DNA of 64,000 nucleotides from Acinetobacter rudis (GCF_000829675.1 NZ_BBRX01000030.1:1-64000); one strand, 5' to 3'. Positions 9,829-20,029 are shown, counted from the stretch's first letter. Notes: generated by a model from the letters alone, not told the origin. Numbers and translations are program-made.

Positions 9829-11355
9829 ATGCTGTCTCGTTTGGTTCGACAAATATTACAGGCAACAGTCTATGACGTTGCAATCGAAACCCCACTCGAA
9901 GCAGCGCCACGAATTAGTGAAAGACTACACAATGACATTCGTTTTAAACGTGAAGATTTGCAACCGGTCTTTTCCTTCAAGCTACGCGGTGCCTATAACC
10001 GTATTAGTCAACTAGAGAAATCACAATTACAACGTGGCGTTATCACTGCTTCAGCTGGTAACCATGCCCAAGGCGTGGCTTTATCGGGTCAAAAACTCGG
10101 TATTCGCGCAATTATTGTGATGCCTAAAACAACGCCTGATATTAAAATTCAAGCGGTAAAACGTTTAGGTGGTGAAGTTGTACTCTATGGCGATGCTTTT
10201 GATGCTGCAAATAAATATGCAATTCAACGAGCCGAAGAAGAAGGACTCACCTTTATTCCGCCTTATGACGATGAACTGGTCATGGCTGGACAAGGTACTA
10301 TTGCCAATGAAATTTTACGTCAATGGCGAGATGTCGATTATGTTTTTGTTGCTGTTGGTGGTGGGGGTCTAATTGCTGGTGTCGCAGCTTACCTAGGTGA
10401 TGTCGCCCCACATGTCAAAATTATTCCAGTTGAATACGATGAGTCTGCCTGCCTCAAAGCAGCATTTGAGCAAAATAAACGCGTCATTTTACCTCAGGTA
10501 GGTTTATTTGCTGATGGTACTGCTGTTGCTCAAATCGGTGAAAAACCATTTGAAGTCATTCAACTATTAAAATCAGATCAATCCGGCCCTATCGTCGAAC
10601 GTGATGTGGTCTTAGTTAATACTGATGAGATTTGTGCTGCAATCAAAGACACCTTCGATGAAAACCGCAGCATTGTTGAGCCATCAGGTGCAATGGCACT
10701 TGCTGGCATTAAAAAATATGTAGAACAACATCAGTTAAAAGGCAAGAACATTGTTTCGATTATTTGCGGCGCAAATATGAACTTTGACCGCTTACGTTAT
10801 ATCGCAGAGCGTACAGAGCTTGGTGAACAACGTGAAGCCATTTTTGCTGTCACTATACCTGAGCAAAAAGGTGCATTCTTGGCATTCTGCCGTAGCCTGC
10901 AAGGCCGTAATATTACCGAATTCAACTACCGTGCTTCTCCTTCTGAATTGGCGCAGGTATTTGTAGGGATCAGCCTAAAAGGTGGTGAAAAAGAGCGTCA
11001 TGAAATTCATGAAATACTCAAAGCACAATATGACGTTGACGATCTTTCCGATGACGAAGTTGCGAAGTTACATATACGCTATCTAATTGGTGGACATGCA
11101 AATATTGAAAACGAGCGCTTGTTCCGGGTTGAGTTTCCTGAGCGCCCTGGTGCCTTACTGAATTTCTTAGAACACCTTGGACCATCTCACAATATCACTT
11201 TGTTCCACTATCGTAATCATGGTGCTGCTGAAGGTCGTGTTTTAGTTGGTGTTGAAGATAATGACACTACAGATGCGCAAGAAAAGAATGACAACATTCC
11301 TTATCCGTATGAGGAAATCACCCACAACTTAGGCTATCAGCGCTTCTTAAAATAA
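9829..11355 (+). CDS. ilvA: Biosynthetic threonine dehydratase IlvA
   Basis: PLP enzyme converting threonine to 2-oxobutyrate, the first committed step to isoleucine. 508 residues. The catalytic domain (1-325) has the PLP lysine in VFSFKLRGAYNRI (about 52), the substrate loop SAGNHAQGVA and the phosphate-binding loop AVGGGGLIAGVAAY. The C-terminal regulatory region (330-508) holds two ACT-like repeats, each opening with an E-[RQ]-x-G-[AS] signature (PEQKGAFLAFCRSL and PERPGALLNFLEHL), which bind isoleucine/valine. The catabolic TdcB form lacks these domains. There is no ilvG, ilvD or ilvC nearby. Feedback inhibition by isoleucine follows from the family, not from this sequence. Confidence 0.96.
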   Translation: MLSRLVRQILQATVYDVAIETPLEAAPRISERLHNDIRFKREDLQPVFSFKLRGAYNRISQLEKSQLQRGVITASAGNHAQGVALSGQKLGIRAIIVMPKTTPDIKIQAVKRLGGEVVLYGDAFDAANKYAIQRAEEEGLTFIPPYDDELVMAGQGTIANEILRQWRDVDYVFVAVGGGGLIAGVAAYLGDVAPHVKIIPVEYDESACLKAAFEQNKRVILPQVGLFADGTAVAQIGEKPFEVIQLLKSDQSGPIVERDVVLVNTDEICAAIKDTFDENRSIVEPSGAMALAGIKKYVEQHQLKGKNIVSIICGANMNFDRLRYIAERTELGEQREAIFAVTIPEQKGAFLAFCRSLQGRNITEFNYRASPSELAQVFVGISLKGGEKERHEIHEILKAQYDVDDLSDDEVAKLHIRYLIGGHANIENERLFRVEFPERPGALLNFLEHLGPSHNITLFHYRNHGAAEGRVLVGVEDNDTTDAQEKNDNIPYPYEEITHNLGYQRFLK

Positions 11356-11428
11356 GTCGTTAAGTCAAAGTCTAAAGCCAGTGTCTTGCGTAATGCGAAC
11401 ATTGGCTGTTTCATTTTAAGAATGAACT

Positions 11429-12199
11429 TTAAATAAATTTAATATTTTTTACATCACTTGGCTTAATCCCCATCAGTTTTCTACACGTGCTAGATAAATG
11501 TGAAGGGCTATCAAACCCATGCTTCATCGCTGCAGCGGTTATGCTCCCTCCTGAGGCAACTTCAGTTAGCGCCAACATCAGTTGATTAAACAAAAAATAT
11601 TGTTTAACTGTCCCTCCAGTGGTTTGACTAAACAAGTGAGAAAAGCGGCTAGTGGACAAATTAAGATCAGCATGAATATGTGACCAGTTAATTTTATTGT
11701 CCATGAATAATACGTCATGCTTCAACTGCATCAACCGCATAATGCGTTTATCTAAGGGGGGATGTTCGAGCTGACATAAATGGGTAGGTAATGACTGTTT
11801 TAAAACCTGCCACAACTTCAAATACTCTGCTTTATTTTCTAAATCTCGACACGCCGTATACAACTGATCAAGTTGTGCTTCATCAAATGATAAACTCAAA
11901 TATGATGTGGACTGCTGTTTTAAAAATGCATTTATACAAATACCTAAAGTTGACATACGGTTAAGCAATACCAGCCAATACGGTGATTGAATTTTTAGCT
12001 CATGTAGACAGTGGCTTTGAATCATCATCGCCTGTACCCCAATACGTTGCCCCTGCACAACAGCTTGTATTGGTGTGTGTTTCTGCAAAGAAATAACAAT
12101 ATGTATGGCGCTATGGCGATGACTTTGAGCAAGTAACTGTGTTCCTATCATCGAGCAGTGTTCTTCAGCTACAAATACTTTTGTTTGAAATGAATCCAT
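11429..12199 (-). CDS. AraC/XylS family transcriptional regulator
   Basis: 256 residues. The C-terminal two-HTH domain occupies about 160-256. The first helix-turn-helix is around IHADLNLSTSRFSHLFSQTT, the second around ITAAAMKHGFDSPSHLSST, ending with the usual MGIKPSDVKN. The N-terminal 150 residues lack a clear sugar-binding cupin signature, but start with a cupin-like strand pattern. Its stop lies 73 bases from that of ilvA (convergent). The next gene upstream on the same strand is the flavoprotein at 12236-13303, only 36 bases away, so the two are probably one transcript. It may regulate that monooxygenase, which is an inference from position. Confidence 0.85.
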   Translation of the reverse strand: MDSFQTKVFVAEEHCSMIGTQLLAQSHRHSAIHIVISLQKHTPIQAVVQGQRIGVQAMMIQSHCLHELKIQSPYWLVLLNRMSTLGICINAFLKQQSTSYLSLSFDEAQLDQLYTACRDLENKAEYLKLWQVLKQSLPTHLCQLEHPPLDKRIMRLMQLKHDVLFMDNKINWSHIHADLNLSTSRFSHLFSQTTGGTVKQYFLFNQLMLALTEVASGGSITAAAMKHGFDSPSHLSSTCRKLMGIKPSDVKNIKFI

Positions 12200-12235
12200 T
12201 GAACGACTACACCCTTATCTCCTTTGCCATCAAGA

Positions 12236-13303
12236 TTAACGCTTAGCTGAAATTGCAGCAACAATCCGCTGTGCATCATCAGCAACGCCCATAATCAATG
12301 CTGAAGCACGATTTCTTTGCCAAGGTCTACCGATATAAAATAAGTTTTTGATATTGGATACACCTTCGTGATGAATAAAGGCACCTTGTTCGGTTAGCGC
12401 ATGTTTAATCTGCAACCATGACGAATCATCTTGATATCCAATAGTCCAAATCACAGCATTAATTTGATGTTGCTGCTGATCAAGAAATATAGCGGTGCTG
12501 TCATGGGCCGCAACTAAACGTGGTACCAACTGTACTCCAAGTTGTTGTAAATCAGATAGACTGCGCTCTCGATTTGGAAAAGGATCACGTTTACGCATCA
12601 ATCGACCGAGAAATGAAGTGGGAGATGCGCGTAAAAGATGCAGTTTTTTCAACCACCACCAAATTGATTTGCCCAATATCCGCTCTGGAAATAACTTCCT
12701 TTTTTTACCCGTTGCCAATAAAACAGCATAATTATTTTGCCGCATAAGGACGGCAATATCTCGCCCAGATGCACCATCACCGACCACCAATACTCGACTA
12801 TTTTCAGGTAAATGCTGACCAGTCGCGATACTTTCAGCAGTAAAGTGTAATACAGAGTCATTAAATTGTTGGGCAACTTCAGCAATTATAGGCTGCTGAA
12901 ATGCACCTGTCGCCACAATCACATGGCTTGCTTGAATCTCCTGTTGATCCTTGAACTGCGCAATATAAGCCCCTGACTCTAATTGAGTTAAAGATTGTAC
13001 TTTACAACCAAGTCTTATAGGAAAGTTCATTTTATTTGCATAAGATTCTAAATAATCTACGAACTGATCTTTGCTCGCATAATCATTGGGACGTCCCGCA
13101 AGTGCCAGACCTGGTAGTGCGCTATATTGGTTTGGTGTAAATAGCGTTAAAGATGCATAGCGATTACGCCAACTGTTTCCTATTCGATCAGTCTCATCAA
13201 CTATCACAAAATTAATATTTTGCTGCTGTAGATAATATGCTGCTGCCAAACCTGCCTGACCTGCGCCAATAATAAGCACAAATGTTGAATTTACCTTGAG
13301 CAT
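12236..13303 (-). CDS. Flavin-containing monooxygenase-like FAD/NAD(P)-binding oxidoreductase
   Basis: 355 residues. FAD-binding Rossmann motif VLIIGAGQAGLAAAYYLQQQ is at the N-terminus (about 9-28), and a second dinucleotide (NADPH) motif, VLVVGDGASGRDIAVLM, is near residue 170. The sequence SLTLFTPNQYSALPG and the late ATG-type strand VIWTIGYQDD are typical of CzcO/TrkA-like flavoproteins that hydroxylate or oxidise small molecules or ketones. The canonical FMO fingerprint FxGxxxHxxx(Y/F) is replaced by FNDSVLHFTAES, so it is a distant FMO. Substrate unknown. It precedes the AraC gene by 36 bases on the same strand. Confidence 0.85.
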   Translation of the reverse strand: MLKVNSTFVLIIGAGQAGLAAAYYLQQQNINFVIVDETDRIGNSWRNRYASLTLFTPNQYSALPGLALAGRPNDYASKDQFVDYLESYANKMNFPIRLGCKVQSLTQLESGAYIAQFKDQQEIQASHVIVATGAFQQPIIAEVAQQFNDSVLHFTAESIATGQHLPENSRVLVVGDGASGRDIAVLMRQNNYAVLLATGKKRKLFPERILGKSIWWWLKKLHLLRASPTSFLGRLMRKRDPFPNRERSLSDLQQLGVQLVPRLVAAHDSTAIFLDQQQHQINAVIWTIGYQDDSSWLQIKHALTEQGAFIHHEGVSNIKNLFYIGRPWQRNRASALIMGVADDAQRIVAAISAKR

Positions 13304-13827
13304 GGACTCGACCTAAAACTTCCCAAACCAGCATATTAAGCAATTTATTGTTAAAAACTTTCAAAAAAACGCTATTCTTCGAATAATAAATCCAAACTTT
13401 TCTACGGATAAAACTCAAATAACTATTTGATTTCATATAAATATAATCTCAGTCATTTGAGAATCATATTGACATTTAACCATCATATTTTCACTGCAAA
13501 AACAGTCAATAAAATGCAAAAATTACTCATAAATTTGTATAGTAAACCACTGATCAGCTATACGTTCAGGCACATAATAAGCCTATGAAATTAAATCAAT
13601 ATACTGAATAATAAAGACTATTTTTAATTTTATACAACAATGGCTGCCAAAGCATAACAATCAAGCAGCTAGGATTGCAAAATTCACATTTCACTACACA
13701 AATAACCTATAATCGCGGCAGAAATGTTACAGAGCGTAATTTTCATTTTGTGTTTGAATCGTTCTCTAGGAAAAAATTGAGCCTACACAGAATAAACATT
13801 ACACCCAAACATATTAAGGACGGGTAC
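13304..13827. other. Divergent intergenic region upstream of putP
   Basis: About 520 AT-rich bases between the monooxygenase start and putP. It must contain both promoters. I see no convincing -35/-10 pair, no repeat and no RNA. The frame open from 13675 upstream of putP is not family sequence. Confidence 0.55.
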
Positions 13828-15336
13828 ATGAATCATTTTAACCCCACACTAATTACATTTATTTTCTATATTATTGCCATGGTTGCTATTGGTCTTTATG
13901 CCTATAAAGCAACCAATAACTTTTCAGACTATATTTTAGGTGGCCGTAGTTTAGGAAGTGTAGTTACAGCACTTTCAGCTGGCGCCTCAGATATGAGCGG
14001 TTGGCTTTTAATGGGTTTACCAGGCGCAATCTATTTAAGTGGTCTCTCTGAGGCTTGGATTGCAATTGGCTTAATCCTCGGCGCTTGGATGAACTGGCTT
14101 TTAGTTGCTGGTCGTTTACGCGTACATACTGAATTTCAAAATAATGCCCTCACCTTGCCAGATTACTTTACAGGTCGTTTCTCTGATCGAAGAAAAGTAC
14201 TGCGTATTATTTCAGCATTGGTGATCCTTGTATTTTTTGCAATCTACTGTGCTTCGGGCATGGTTGCTGGTGCGCGCTTATTTGAAAGCATTTTTGGTTG
14301 GTCGTATACCACGGCGTTATGGATTAGTGCTTTAGCCACTATTAGTTATGTTTGTATTGGTGGTTTCTTAGCCATCAGTTGGACAGATACGTTCCAAGCA
14401 GGCCTAATGATTTTCGCCTTATTGCTAACGCCCATCTTTGCTTATCTTGCAATTGATACCAATGCACAAAGTTTTACACAGATATTAGAAACAGCACGCC
14501 CACATGCCATGAATATGATTTCAGGTGTCAGTGGTGCGGTGATTATCTCATCGCTAGCATGGGGCTTAGGCTATTTTGGTCAACCTCATATTTTAGTGCG
14601 TTTTATGGCTGCTGACTCAGTTAAAGTGATTCCTGCTGCACGACGTATTGGAATGACTTGGATGACTTTATGTCTAACTGGTGCAGTTGGTGCTGGTTTT
14701 ATTGGTATTGCATACTTCCAACAACACCCTGAGCTTGCCAGTATTGTACAGAGCAACCCTGAAACGGTATTTATGGAGCTGACTAAGCTGTTATTTAATC
14801 CTTGGATTGTGGGGATTATTCTTGCTGCAATTTTAGCTGCGGTTATGAGTACTTTGAGTTGTCAGCTTTTGGTCTGTTCAACCACACTCACTGAAGACCT
14901 ATACAAGGGGTTCTTCCGCAAGAATGCGTCACAGCAAGAGCTGGTTTGGGTTGGCCGTATGATGGTTTTAGCCATTGCACTCTTGGCGATTATTTTAGCC
15001 AGTAATCCTGAAAGCAAGGTATTAGGTCTGGTCGCTTATGCTTGGGCAGGTTTTGGTGCTGCCTTTGGTCCATTGATCATCATGTCATTATTCTGGCGCC
15101 GTATGACACGTAATGGTGCATTAGCAGGTATTATTGTCGGTGCACTGACTGTAATTGTGTGGAAAAATACCATGGCTGACTGGGGAATCTATGAGATTTT
15201 ACCTGGCTTTGTTCTTTCAATGATCAGTATTGTCGTCGTGAGTTTATTCGGTCGTCAACCAGATCAAGAAACTTTAGATCGTTTCGATCAGGCTGATCAA
15301 AGCTACCATGCACAAATTAGAGAAATGAAACAATAA
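13828..15336 (+). CDS. putP: Sodium/proline symporter PutP
   Basis: Inner-membrane Na+/proline importer of the solute:sodium symporter family, 502 residues with about 12-13 membrane segments. The motifs YILGGRSLG, LSAGASDMSGWLLMGLPGA (Na+ site region of TM2) and GGFLAISWTDTFQAGLM are characteristic of PutP. The C-terminal CQLLVCSTTLTEDLYKG also fits. The start is ATG 13828 (MNHFNPTLITFIFYII) with AAGGA ten bases before it; the frame upstream to 13675 is not conserved. The gene is followed by a strong terminator. putA lies 0.7 kb downstream and an Lrp-type regulator sits between, so this is a proline-use locus. Confidence 0.95.
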   Translation: MNHFNPTLITFIFYIIAMVAIGLYAYKATNNFSDYILGGRSLGSVVTALSAGASDMSGWLLMGLPGAIYLSGLSEAWIAIGLILGAWMNWLLVAGRLRVHTEFQNNALTLPDYFTGRFSDRRKVLRIISALVILVFFAIYCASGMVAGARLFESIFGWSYTTALWISALATISYVCIGGFLAISWTDTFQAGLMIFALLLTPIFAYLAIDTNAQSFTQILETARPHAMNMISGVSGAVIISSLAWGLGYFGQPHILVRFMAADSVKVIPAARRIGMTWMTLCLTGAVGAGFIGIAYFQQHPELASIVQSNPETVFMELTKLLFNPWIVGIILAAILAAVMSTLSCQLLVCSTTLTEDLYKGFFRKNASQQELVWVGRMMVLAIALLAIILASNPESKVLGLVAYAWAGFGAAFGPLIIMSLFWRRMTRNGALAGIIVGALTVIVWKNTMADWGIYEILPGFVLSMISIVVVSLFGRQPDQETLDRFDQADQSYHAQIREMKQ

Positions 15337-15384
15337 TAATCATTGCTTCATTTCACTTAAACACCATCCAAAATAAAAATGATG

Positions 15385-15413
15385 AGCTAGTATGTAAATA
15401 CTAGCTTTTTTTT
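15385..15413 (+). terminator. Intrinsic terminator after putP (overlaps the end of the Lrp gene)
   Basis: AGCTAGTA and TACTAGCT form an eight-base-pair stem around a six-base loop, followed by eight or more T. The T-run covers the last codons and stop of the convergent Lrp gene, so this DNA is both terminator and coding. Confidence 0.88.
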
Positions 15414-15883
15414 ACTTTGCTTTTTAAATCAAGTCGACTGGATTCTTTAATCACTTCCATCACAGGATAACTTCGTGTTTCTCTTATCCCTGGTAATTGC
15501 CAAAGAACCTGTCCAGATATTCTTCGAAACTCTTCCATATTTTGACACCGGATTTTCACCAAGAAATCGAAACCACCACTCACCATATGACACTCAATAA
15601 TCTCAGGATAGGTCAGCACTGCTTTTGAAAACTCATCTAAAGCATTGGGGGTTGTTTTGTCTAATGAGATTTCAACAAAAACTACAAAACTTTTATCCAA
15701 TAGTTCTGGATTAAGTTTAGCCTCATAACCTAATATATATCCCTCTCGATCTAACTTCTGTACCCTAGAGAGCACAGCTGTCGCTGATAGATTAACTAAC
15801 TCAGCCAACTTAATATTTGAAATCCGACCATCATTTTGCAATAACTCTAACAGTTTGATATCAATACGATCCAGAGTAATCAT
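15401..15883 (-). CDS. Lrp/AsnC family regulator, probable proline-responsive activator of put genes
   Basis: 160 residues from ATG 15883 (a TTG at 15907 is possible but gives an unlike-family N-terminus). The N-terminal winged HTH (about 1-60) has LDRIDIKLLELLQNDGRISN and AELVNLSATAVLSRVQKLDR. The C-terminal RAM ligand domain (about 65-150) includes VSGGFDFLVKIRC and PGIRETRSYPVMEVIKES. It is divergent from putA (136 bases between starts) and convergent with putP. In many proteobacteria such a neighbour (PutR/BkdR-like) activates putA when proline is present. Because this PutA has no DNA-binding domain, the same role is inferred here. Confidence 0.88.
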   Translation of the reverse strand: MITLDRIDIKLLELLQNDGRISNIKLAELVNLSATAVLSRVQKLDREGYILGYEAKLNPELLDKSFVVFVEISLDKTTPNALDEFSKAVLTYPEIIECHMVSGGFDFLVKIRCQNMEEFRRISGQVLWQLPGIRETRSYPVMEVIKESSRLDLKSKVKKS

Positions 15884-16019
15884 CCTTAAACACTCACTTT
15901 CACACAATTAATCACTATATAATGTAAAAATTATAGTCTGTTATTCGCTATTTTTTCTGTAATTATTAATAAAAATTTAAACGCACAACAATATCGTATT
16001 AAAAGCAGGATGACTAAAG

Positions 16020-19000
16020 ATGGACAGTTTACAATCGCAAGCGCGCTCTAATGATACTCACGGTTATATTTCGACCTTTAGAAATCAAAGCCCTCTACAA
16101 CTGGCCATTCATCATGCTGGCAGCATCACAGAAAGTGAATGCGTAAAGTACCTGCTGACTCAATATGATATTTGCACTGAAACACGCCAACGAGTCACCG
16201 AATTAGCGCTTAAACTCTCACAGCACTTACGCGATAGAGAAAATAGCGCTGCAAAAGTGGATATCATTCAAGGGCTGTTACAGGAGTTTTCTTTATCTTC
16301 TGATGAAGGTATTGCGCTCATGTGTTTGGCTGAAGCCTTGTTACGGATACCCGATCAAGCCACTCGAGATGAACTGATCCGTGACAAAATCAATCAAGGC
16401 AACTGGAAACAACACCTTGGCAATAGCAAATTAGTCTTTGTCAACGCAGCAGCATGGGGATTGATGCTAACAGGCAAACTCATGCAACCTCGATCCCAGT
16501 CCTTATCTGGCCTGCTAACACAAATCATTGAACGCTGTGGACGTGGCATCATTCGTAAAGCTGTTCACACAGCGATTGAAATGATGGGCGAACAATTTGT
16601 CATGGGCGAAACGATTGAAGAGGCATTACACAATGCTAAACGACTTGAGCAACAAGGCTTTCGCTATTCTTATGATATGTTGGGTGAGGCGGCTTTAACT
16701 GAGCAAGATGCTCAACGATATTATCAAGATTATGTCCATGCAATTCACTGTATTGGTCAAGCCACTCAAGATTTAGACGTTTATGCAGGTGCAGGGATTT
16801 CAATTAAGCTCTCCGCCTTACACCCTCGTTATCAACGTGCTCAGGTTGAGCGGGTACAACAAGAACTATATCCTCGGATTTTGGAATTGGCCTGCTTAGC
16901 CAAACAATACAATATTGGGCTCAATATTGATGCTGAAGAAACTGAACGCCTCGAAATTTCACTGAACTTACTTGAACGTCTATGTTTTGAACCTGCTTTA
17001 GAACAATGGCAAGGTATAGGCTTTGTATTACAAGCTTATCAAAAACGTGGCCATGCTGTGGTTGACTATGTCATTGATCTTGCCAAACGCAGTAAGCGAC
17101 GTCTAATGATTCGCTTGGTCAAAGGTGCTTATTGGGACAGTGAAGTAAAAAAAGCGCAAATTGATGGTTTATCTGGTTTCCCTGTATTTACTCAAAAAGC
17201 GCATACCGATCTGTCCTATATTATTTGTGCAAAAAAACTATTAATGGCAACAGAACACATTTACCCGCAATTTGCCACGCATAACGCCCATACGCTTGCA
17301 ACAGTTTATACTTTAGCCGCCTCCAATCAACCCTATACACATGGCCAGTATGAACTACAGTGCTTACACGGCATGGGTGAGCCTTTATATGAACAAGTCG
17401 TTGGCTCAATTGAACAGAACAAACTGGGGATTCCTTGTCGAATCTATGCTCCTGTAGGCAGCCATAAAACCCTTTTAGCATATTTAGTTAGACGCTTGCT
17501 TGAAAATGGAGCCAATACCTCTTTTGTCCATCGCATCAATGACAAAACAATTCAACTCAGTGAGCTCATTACGGATCCACATGACGATATTTTAAATCAC
17601 ACTGAAAAAGGTGCTGATCCTGGGCAAGTCCACCGTAATATTACGCTTCCACCACAGTTATATGGTGCATTACGTGTGAATGCTTTAGGTTTTGACCTAG
17701 ATGATGAACACAATCTAGCTGAGCTTGATCGAGTGGCGATACAGCTAAAAAACAAAAAATGGCATGCAGGACCCATGGGTGAACAACTTGAAGCTATTCA
17801 TTGTACACAGCACGTTGAGATCCTTAATCCGGCAAACCATCTAGATTGTGTAGGTACTGTACAACTGGCACATGCTGATCATGTAGAACAAGCCCTCATC
17901 AACGCCTGCACAATACAGCACACATGGGCCAACTGGTCTCGCCATGATCGTGGTATGTGTTTGTTACGTGCTGCCGATCTGCTCAGCGATCAGCTCACAG
18001 AACTTTTGGTACTCTTGTCACGTGAAAGTGGCAAAACCTATAGCAATGCCCTTGCTGAAGTTAGAGAAGCCATTGATTTCATGCGCTATTATGCAGCGCA
18101 AATACAAAATCTCACGACAGATACACAGATCGAGCCACTTGGTCCTGTGCTCTGTATTAGCCCATGGAATTTTCCATTGGCGATTTTCTTAGGTCAAATC
18201 AGTGCCTCGTTACTCGCTGGAAATACCGTAATCGCCAAACCTGCTGAGCAAACGCCTTTGGTTGCCGCATTTGCTATCCAGTGTTTATGGCAAGCTGGTG
18301 TACCACAGACAGTCATACAAATGTTACCTGGAGCAGGTGAAATCGTTGCAGCCCAACTCAGTGCAGACCCACGTATCCAAGCTATTCTGTTTACAGGTTC
18401 AACTGCTGTAGCGAAACTTTTACAACAAACACTAGCACAGCGAGTCAGTCAACATGCTCAACCCGTCACATTAGTCGCGGAAACCGCTGGACAAAATGCG
18501 ATGATTGTTGACTCTTCAGCACTCAACGAACAAGCGGTGACTGACATTATTCAATCCGCTTTTGACAGTGCTGGGCAACGTTGTTCTGCATTACGTTTAC
18601 TCTGTGTACAACAAGACAATGCCCATACATTACTAGAAATGCTCAAAGGCGCAATGCAGCAATTAAGTTTAGGTCAACCCTCTCATTTAAATACCGATAT
18701 CGGTCCAGTTATCGATATTGAAGCACAGCAAAATATTCTCAACCACATTGAAAAGCTGAGAAAAAAAGGCTGCCCTGTCTATCAATGCCCAGAACACCTC
18801 TTACAACAACCCGATCACGGTACTTTCGTTGCACCGACCTTGATTGAGCTTTCTACACTAGATGAATTGCAAGAAGAAATTTTTGGCCCTGTCTTACATG
18901 TAATTTACTTTAAACAAGGACAAATCAAGAGCTTAGTTGAGGAAATTAATGCCAAAGGTTATGGCCTGACGATGGGGCTGCATAGCCGCCTTGAGCAGCA

Positions 19001-19769
19001 TATCGATTGTGTCAAACAATATGCGAAGGTCGGTAATCTTTATATCAATCGTAACATGGTGGGTGCCGTTGTCGGTGTACAACCCTTTGGCGGTGAAGGC
19101 TTATCAGGCACAGGACCTAAGGCAGGTGGGCCACTTTACCTGTATCGCCTCATGCACCACTGTAGTCATAAGCAGTTAAGTCCACCTTTTGCTACCTACA
19201 ACACACAGCAGCAGGATCACCCTTCATCAGCTGTCATACAATTATATCAACAGTGGGTATCTCAGTACTTCCCTTCGCTTCAGTTAGCTGAACATGCACC
19301 GATTGATGCTGCGCAAGTACTGCAACTGATTGGACCTACAGGTGAGTCAAATACATATCAAATGATCGCACGTACACGAATTTTATGTATAGCGAATCAA
19401 GAAGAAGATCTCATTCAACAGTTTGCGGTGGTGCTGAACTTAGGCAGTCAAGTCGTGATCAGTGAGCAGCATCAAATGGCTATGCGCTTAACTCAATTGA
19501 TGCCACCTGCTCTTGCTGCGTATTTCCATAAAATTACGCAACTACAATCAGGTGATTTTGATCTCGCCCTGCATCATGGTAATACGGATGCTTTACTGGT
19601 ATTACAACAAGATATTGCTCAGCATCAAGGCCCAATGATCAACATCGTTCATCTAAAATCAGGTGATTATGCTATACCTATAGAGCGTTTAATGCTTGAG
19701 CGTGTTGTCAGTAACAATACAGCAGCAGCTGGCGGCAATGCCAGTTTAATGAGCATGTCAGATTTCTAA
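16020..19769 (+). CDS. putA: Bifunctional proline dehydrogenase/P5C dehydrogenase PutA
   Basis: Oxidises proline to glutamate in two steps. 1249 residues. The FAD-dependent PRODH barrel spans about 190-500, with YSYDMLGEAALTEQDAQRYY, SIKLSALHPRY and LMIRLVKGAYWDSEVKKAQ. The NAD-dependent P5C dehydrogenase lies at about 570-1030, with LGPVLCISPWNFPLAIFLGQ, ILFTGSTAVAKLL and the catalytic Cys in DSAGQRCSALRLL. A degenerate ALDH-like C-terminal domain (about 1070-1249) makes it a type B PutA. The ribbon-helix-helix DNA-binding domain of E. coli PutA is absent: residues 1-60 are MDSLQSQARSNDTHGYISTF and helical arm sequence. The start at 16020 lacks a strong ribosome site. Control is probably by the divergent Lrp protein. 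Confidence 0.95.
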   Translation: MDSLQSQARSNDTHGYISTFRNQSPLQLAIHHAGSITESECVKYLLTQYDICTETRQRVTELALKLSQHLRDRENSAAKVDIIQGLLQEFSLSSDEGIALMCLAEALLRIPDQATRDELIRDKINQGNWKQHLGNSKLVFVNAAAWGLMLTGKLMQPRSQSLSGLLTQIIERCGRGIIRKAVHTAIEMMGEQFVMGETIEEALHNAKRLEQQGFRYSYDMLGEAALTEQDAQRYYQDYVHAIHCIGQATQDLDVYAGAGISIKLSALHPRYQRAQVERVQQELYPRILELACLAKQYNIGLNIDAEETERLEISLNLLERLCFEPALEQWQGIGFVLQAYQKRGHAVVDYVIDLAKRSKRRLMIRLVKGAYWDSEVKKAQIDGLSGFPVFTQKAHTDLSYIICAKKLLMATEHIYPQFATHNAHTLATVYTLAASNQPYTHGQYELQCLHGMGEPLYEQVVGSIEQNKLGIPCRIYAPVGSHKTLLAYLVRRLLENGANTSFVHRINDKTIQLSELITDPHDDILNHTEKGADPGQVHRNITLPPQLYGALRVNALGFDLDDEHNLAELDRVAIQLKNKKWHAGPMGEQLEAIHCTQHVEILNPANHLDCVGTVQLAHADHVEQALINACTIQHTWANWSRHDRGMCLLRAADLLSDQLTELLVLLSRESGKTYSNALAEVREAIDFMRYYAAQIQNLTTDTQIEPLGPVLCISPWNFPLAIFLGQISASLLAGNTVIAKPAEQTPLVAAFAIQCLWQAGVPQTVIQMLPGAGEIVAAQLSADPRIQAILFTGSTAVAKLLQQTLAQRVSQHAQPVTLVAETAGQNAMIVDSSALNEQAVTDIIQSAFDSAGQRCSALRLLCVQQDNAHTLLEMLKGAMQQLSLGQPSHLNTDIGPVIDIEAQQNILNHIEKLRKKGCPVYQCPEHLLQQPDHGTFVAPTLIELSTLDELQEEIFGPVLHVIYFKQGQIKSLVEEINAKGYGLTMGLHSRLEQHIDCVKQYAKVGNLYINRNMVGAVVGVQPFGGEGLSGTGPKAGGPLYLYRLMHHCSHKQLSPPFATYNTQQQDHPSSAVIQLYQQWVSQYFPSLQLAEHAPIDAAQVLQLIGPTGESNTYQMIARTRILCIANQEEDLIQQFAVVLNLGSQVVISEQHQMAMRLTQLMPPALAAYFHKITQLQSGDFDLALHHGNTDALLVLQQDIAQHQGPMINIVHLKSGDYAIPIERLMLERVVSNNTAAAGGNASLMSMSDF

Positions 19770-19807
19770 TCTATGATTTTCAGTTAAGTGTTTTATTTTT
19801 AAATATC

Positions 19808-19838
19808 CAGATCTGTTCAAACCTTTGGACAGATCTGT
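19808..19838 (+). terminator. Probable terminator hairpin after putA
   Basis: CAGATCTGTTC at 19808 pairs with GGACAGATCTG ending 19838 with one wobble, around a short AT-rich loop, then TTTCG. The weak T-run makes it a likely but not certain intrinsic terminator. Confidence 0.55.
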
Positions 19839-20029
19839 TTCGAAACATTCAGGTTGAGTCCATCTGCTGCCATTAAGATTTTACTTTCATCTCTACAAGC
19901 CGCTCATTTCTAATCCCTTAATAATTGTTTTCTAAATCTGATTTTTTAAAATAATAATGAACTTTTGCGATGCAAAACGTATGATAGGATGAATTAAACT
20001 GCTCGATCTATATTTTGTAGGGATTTTTA

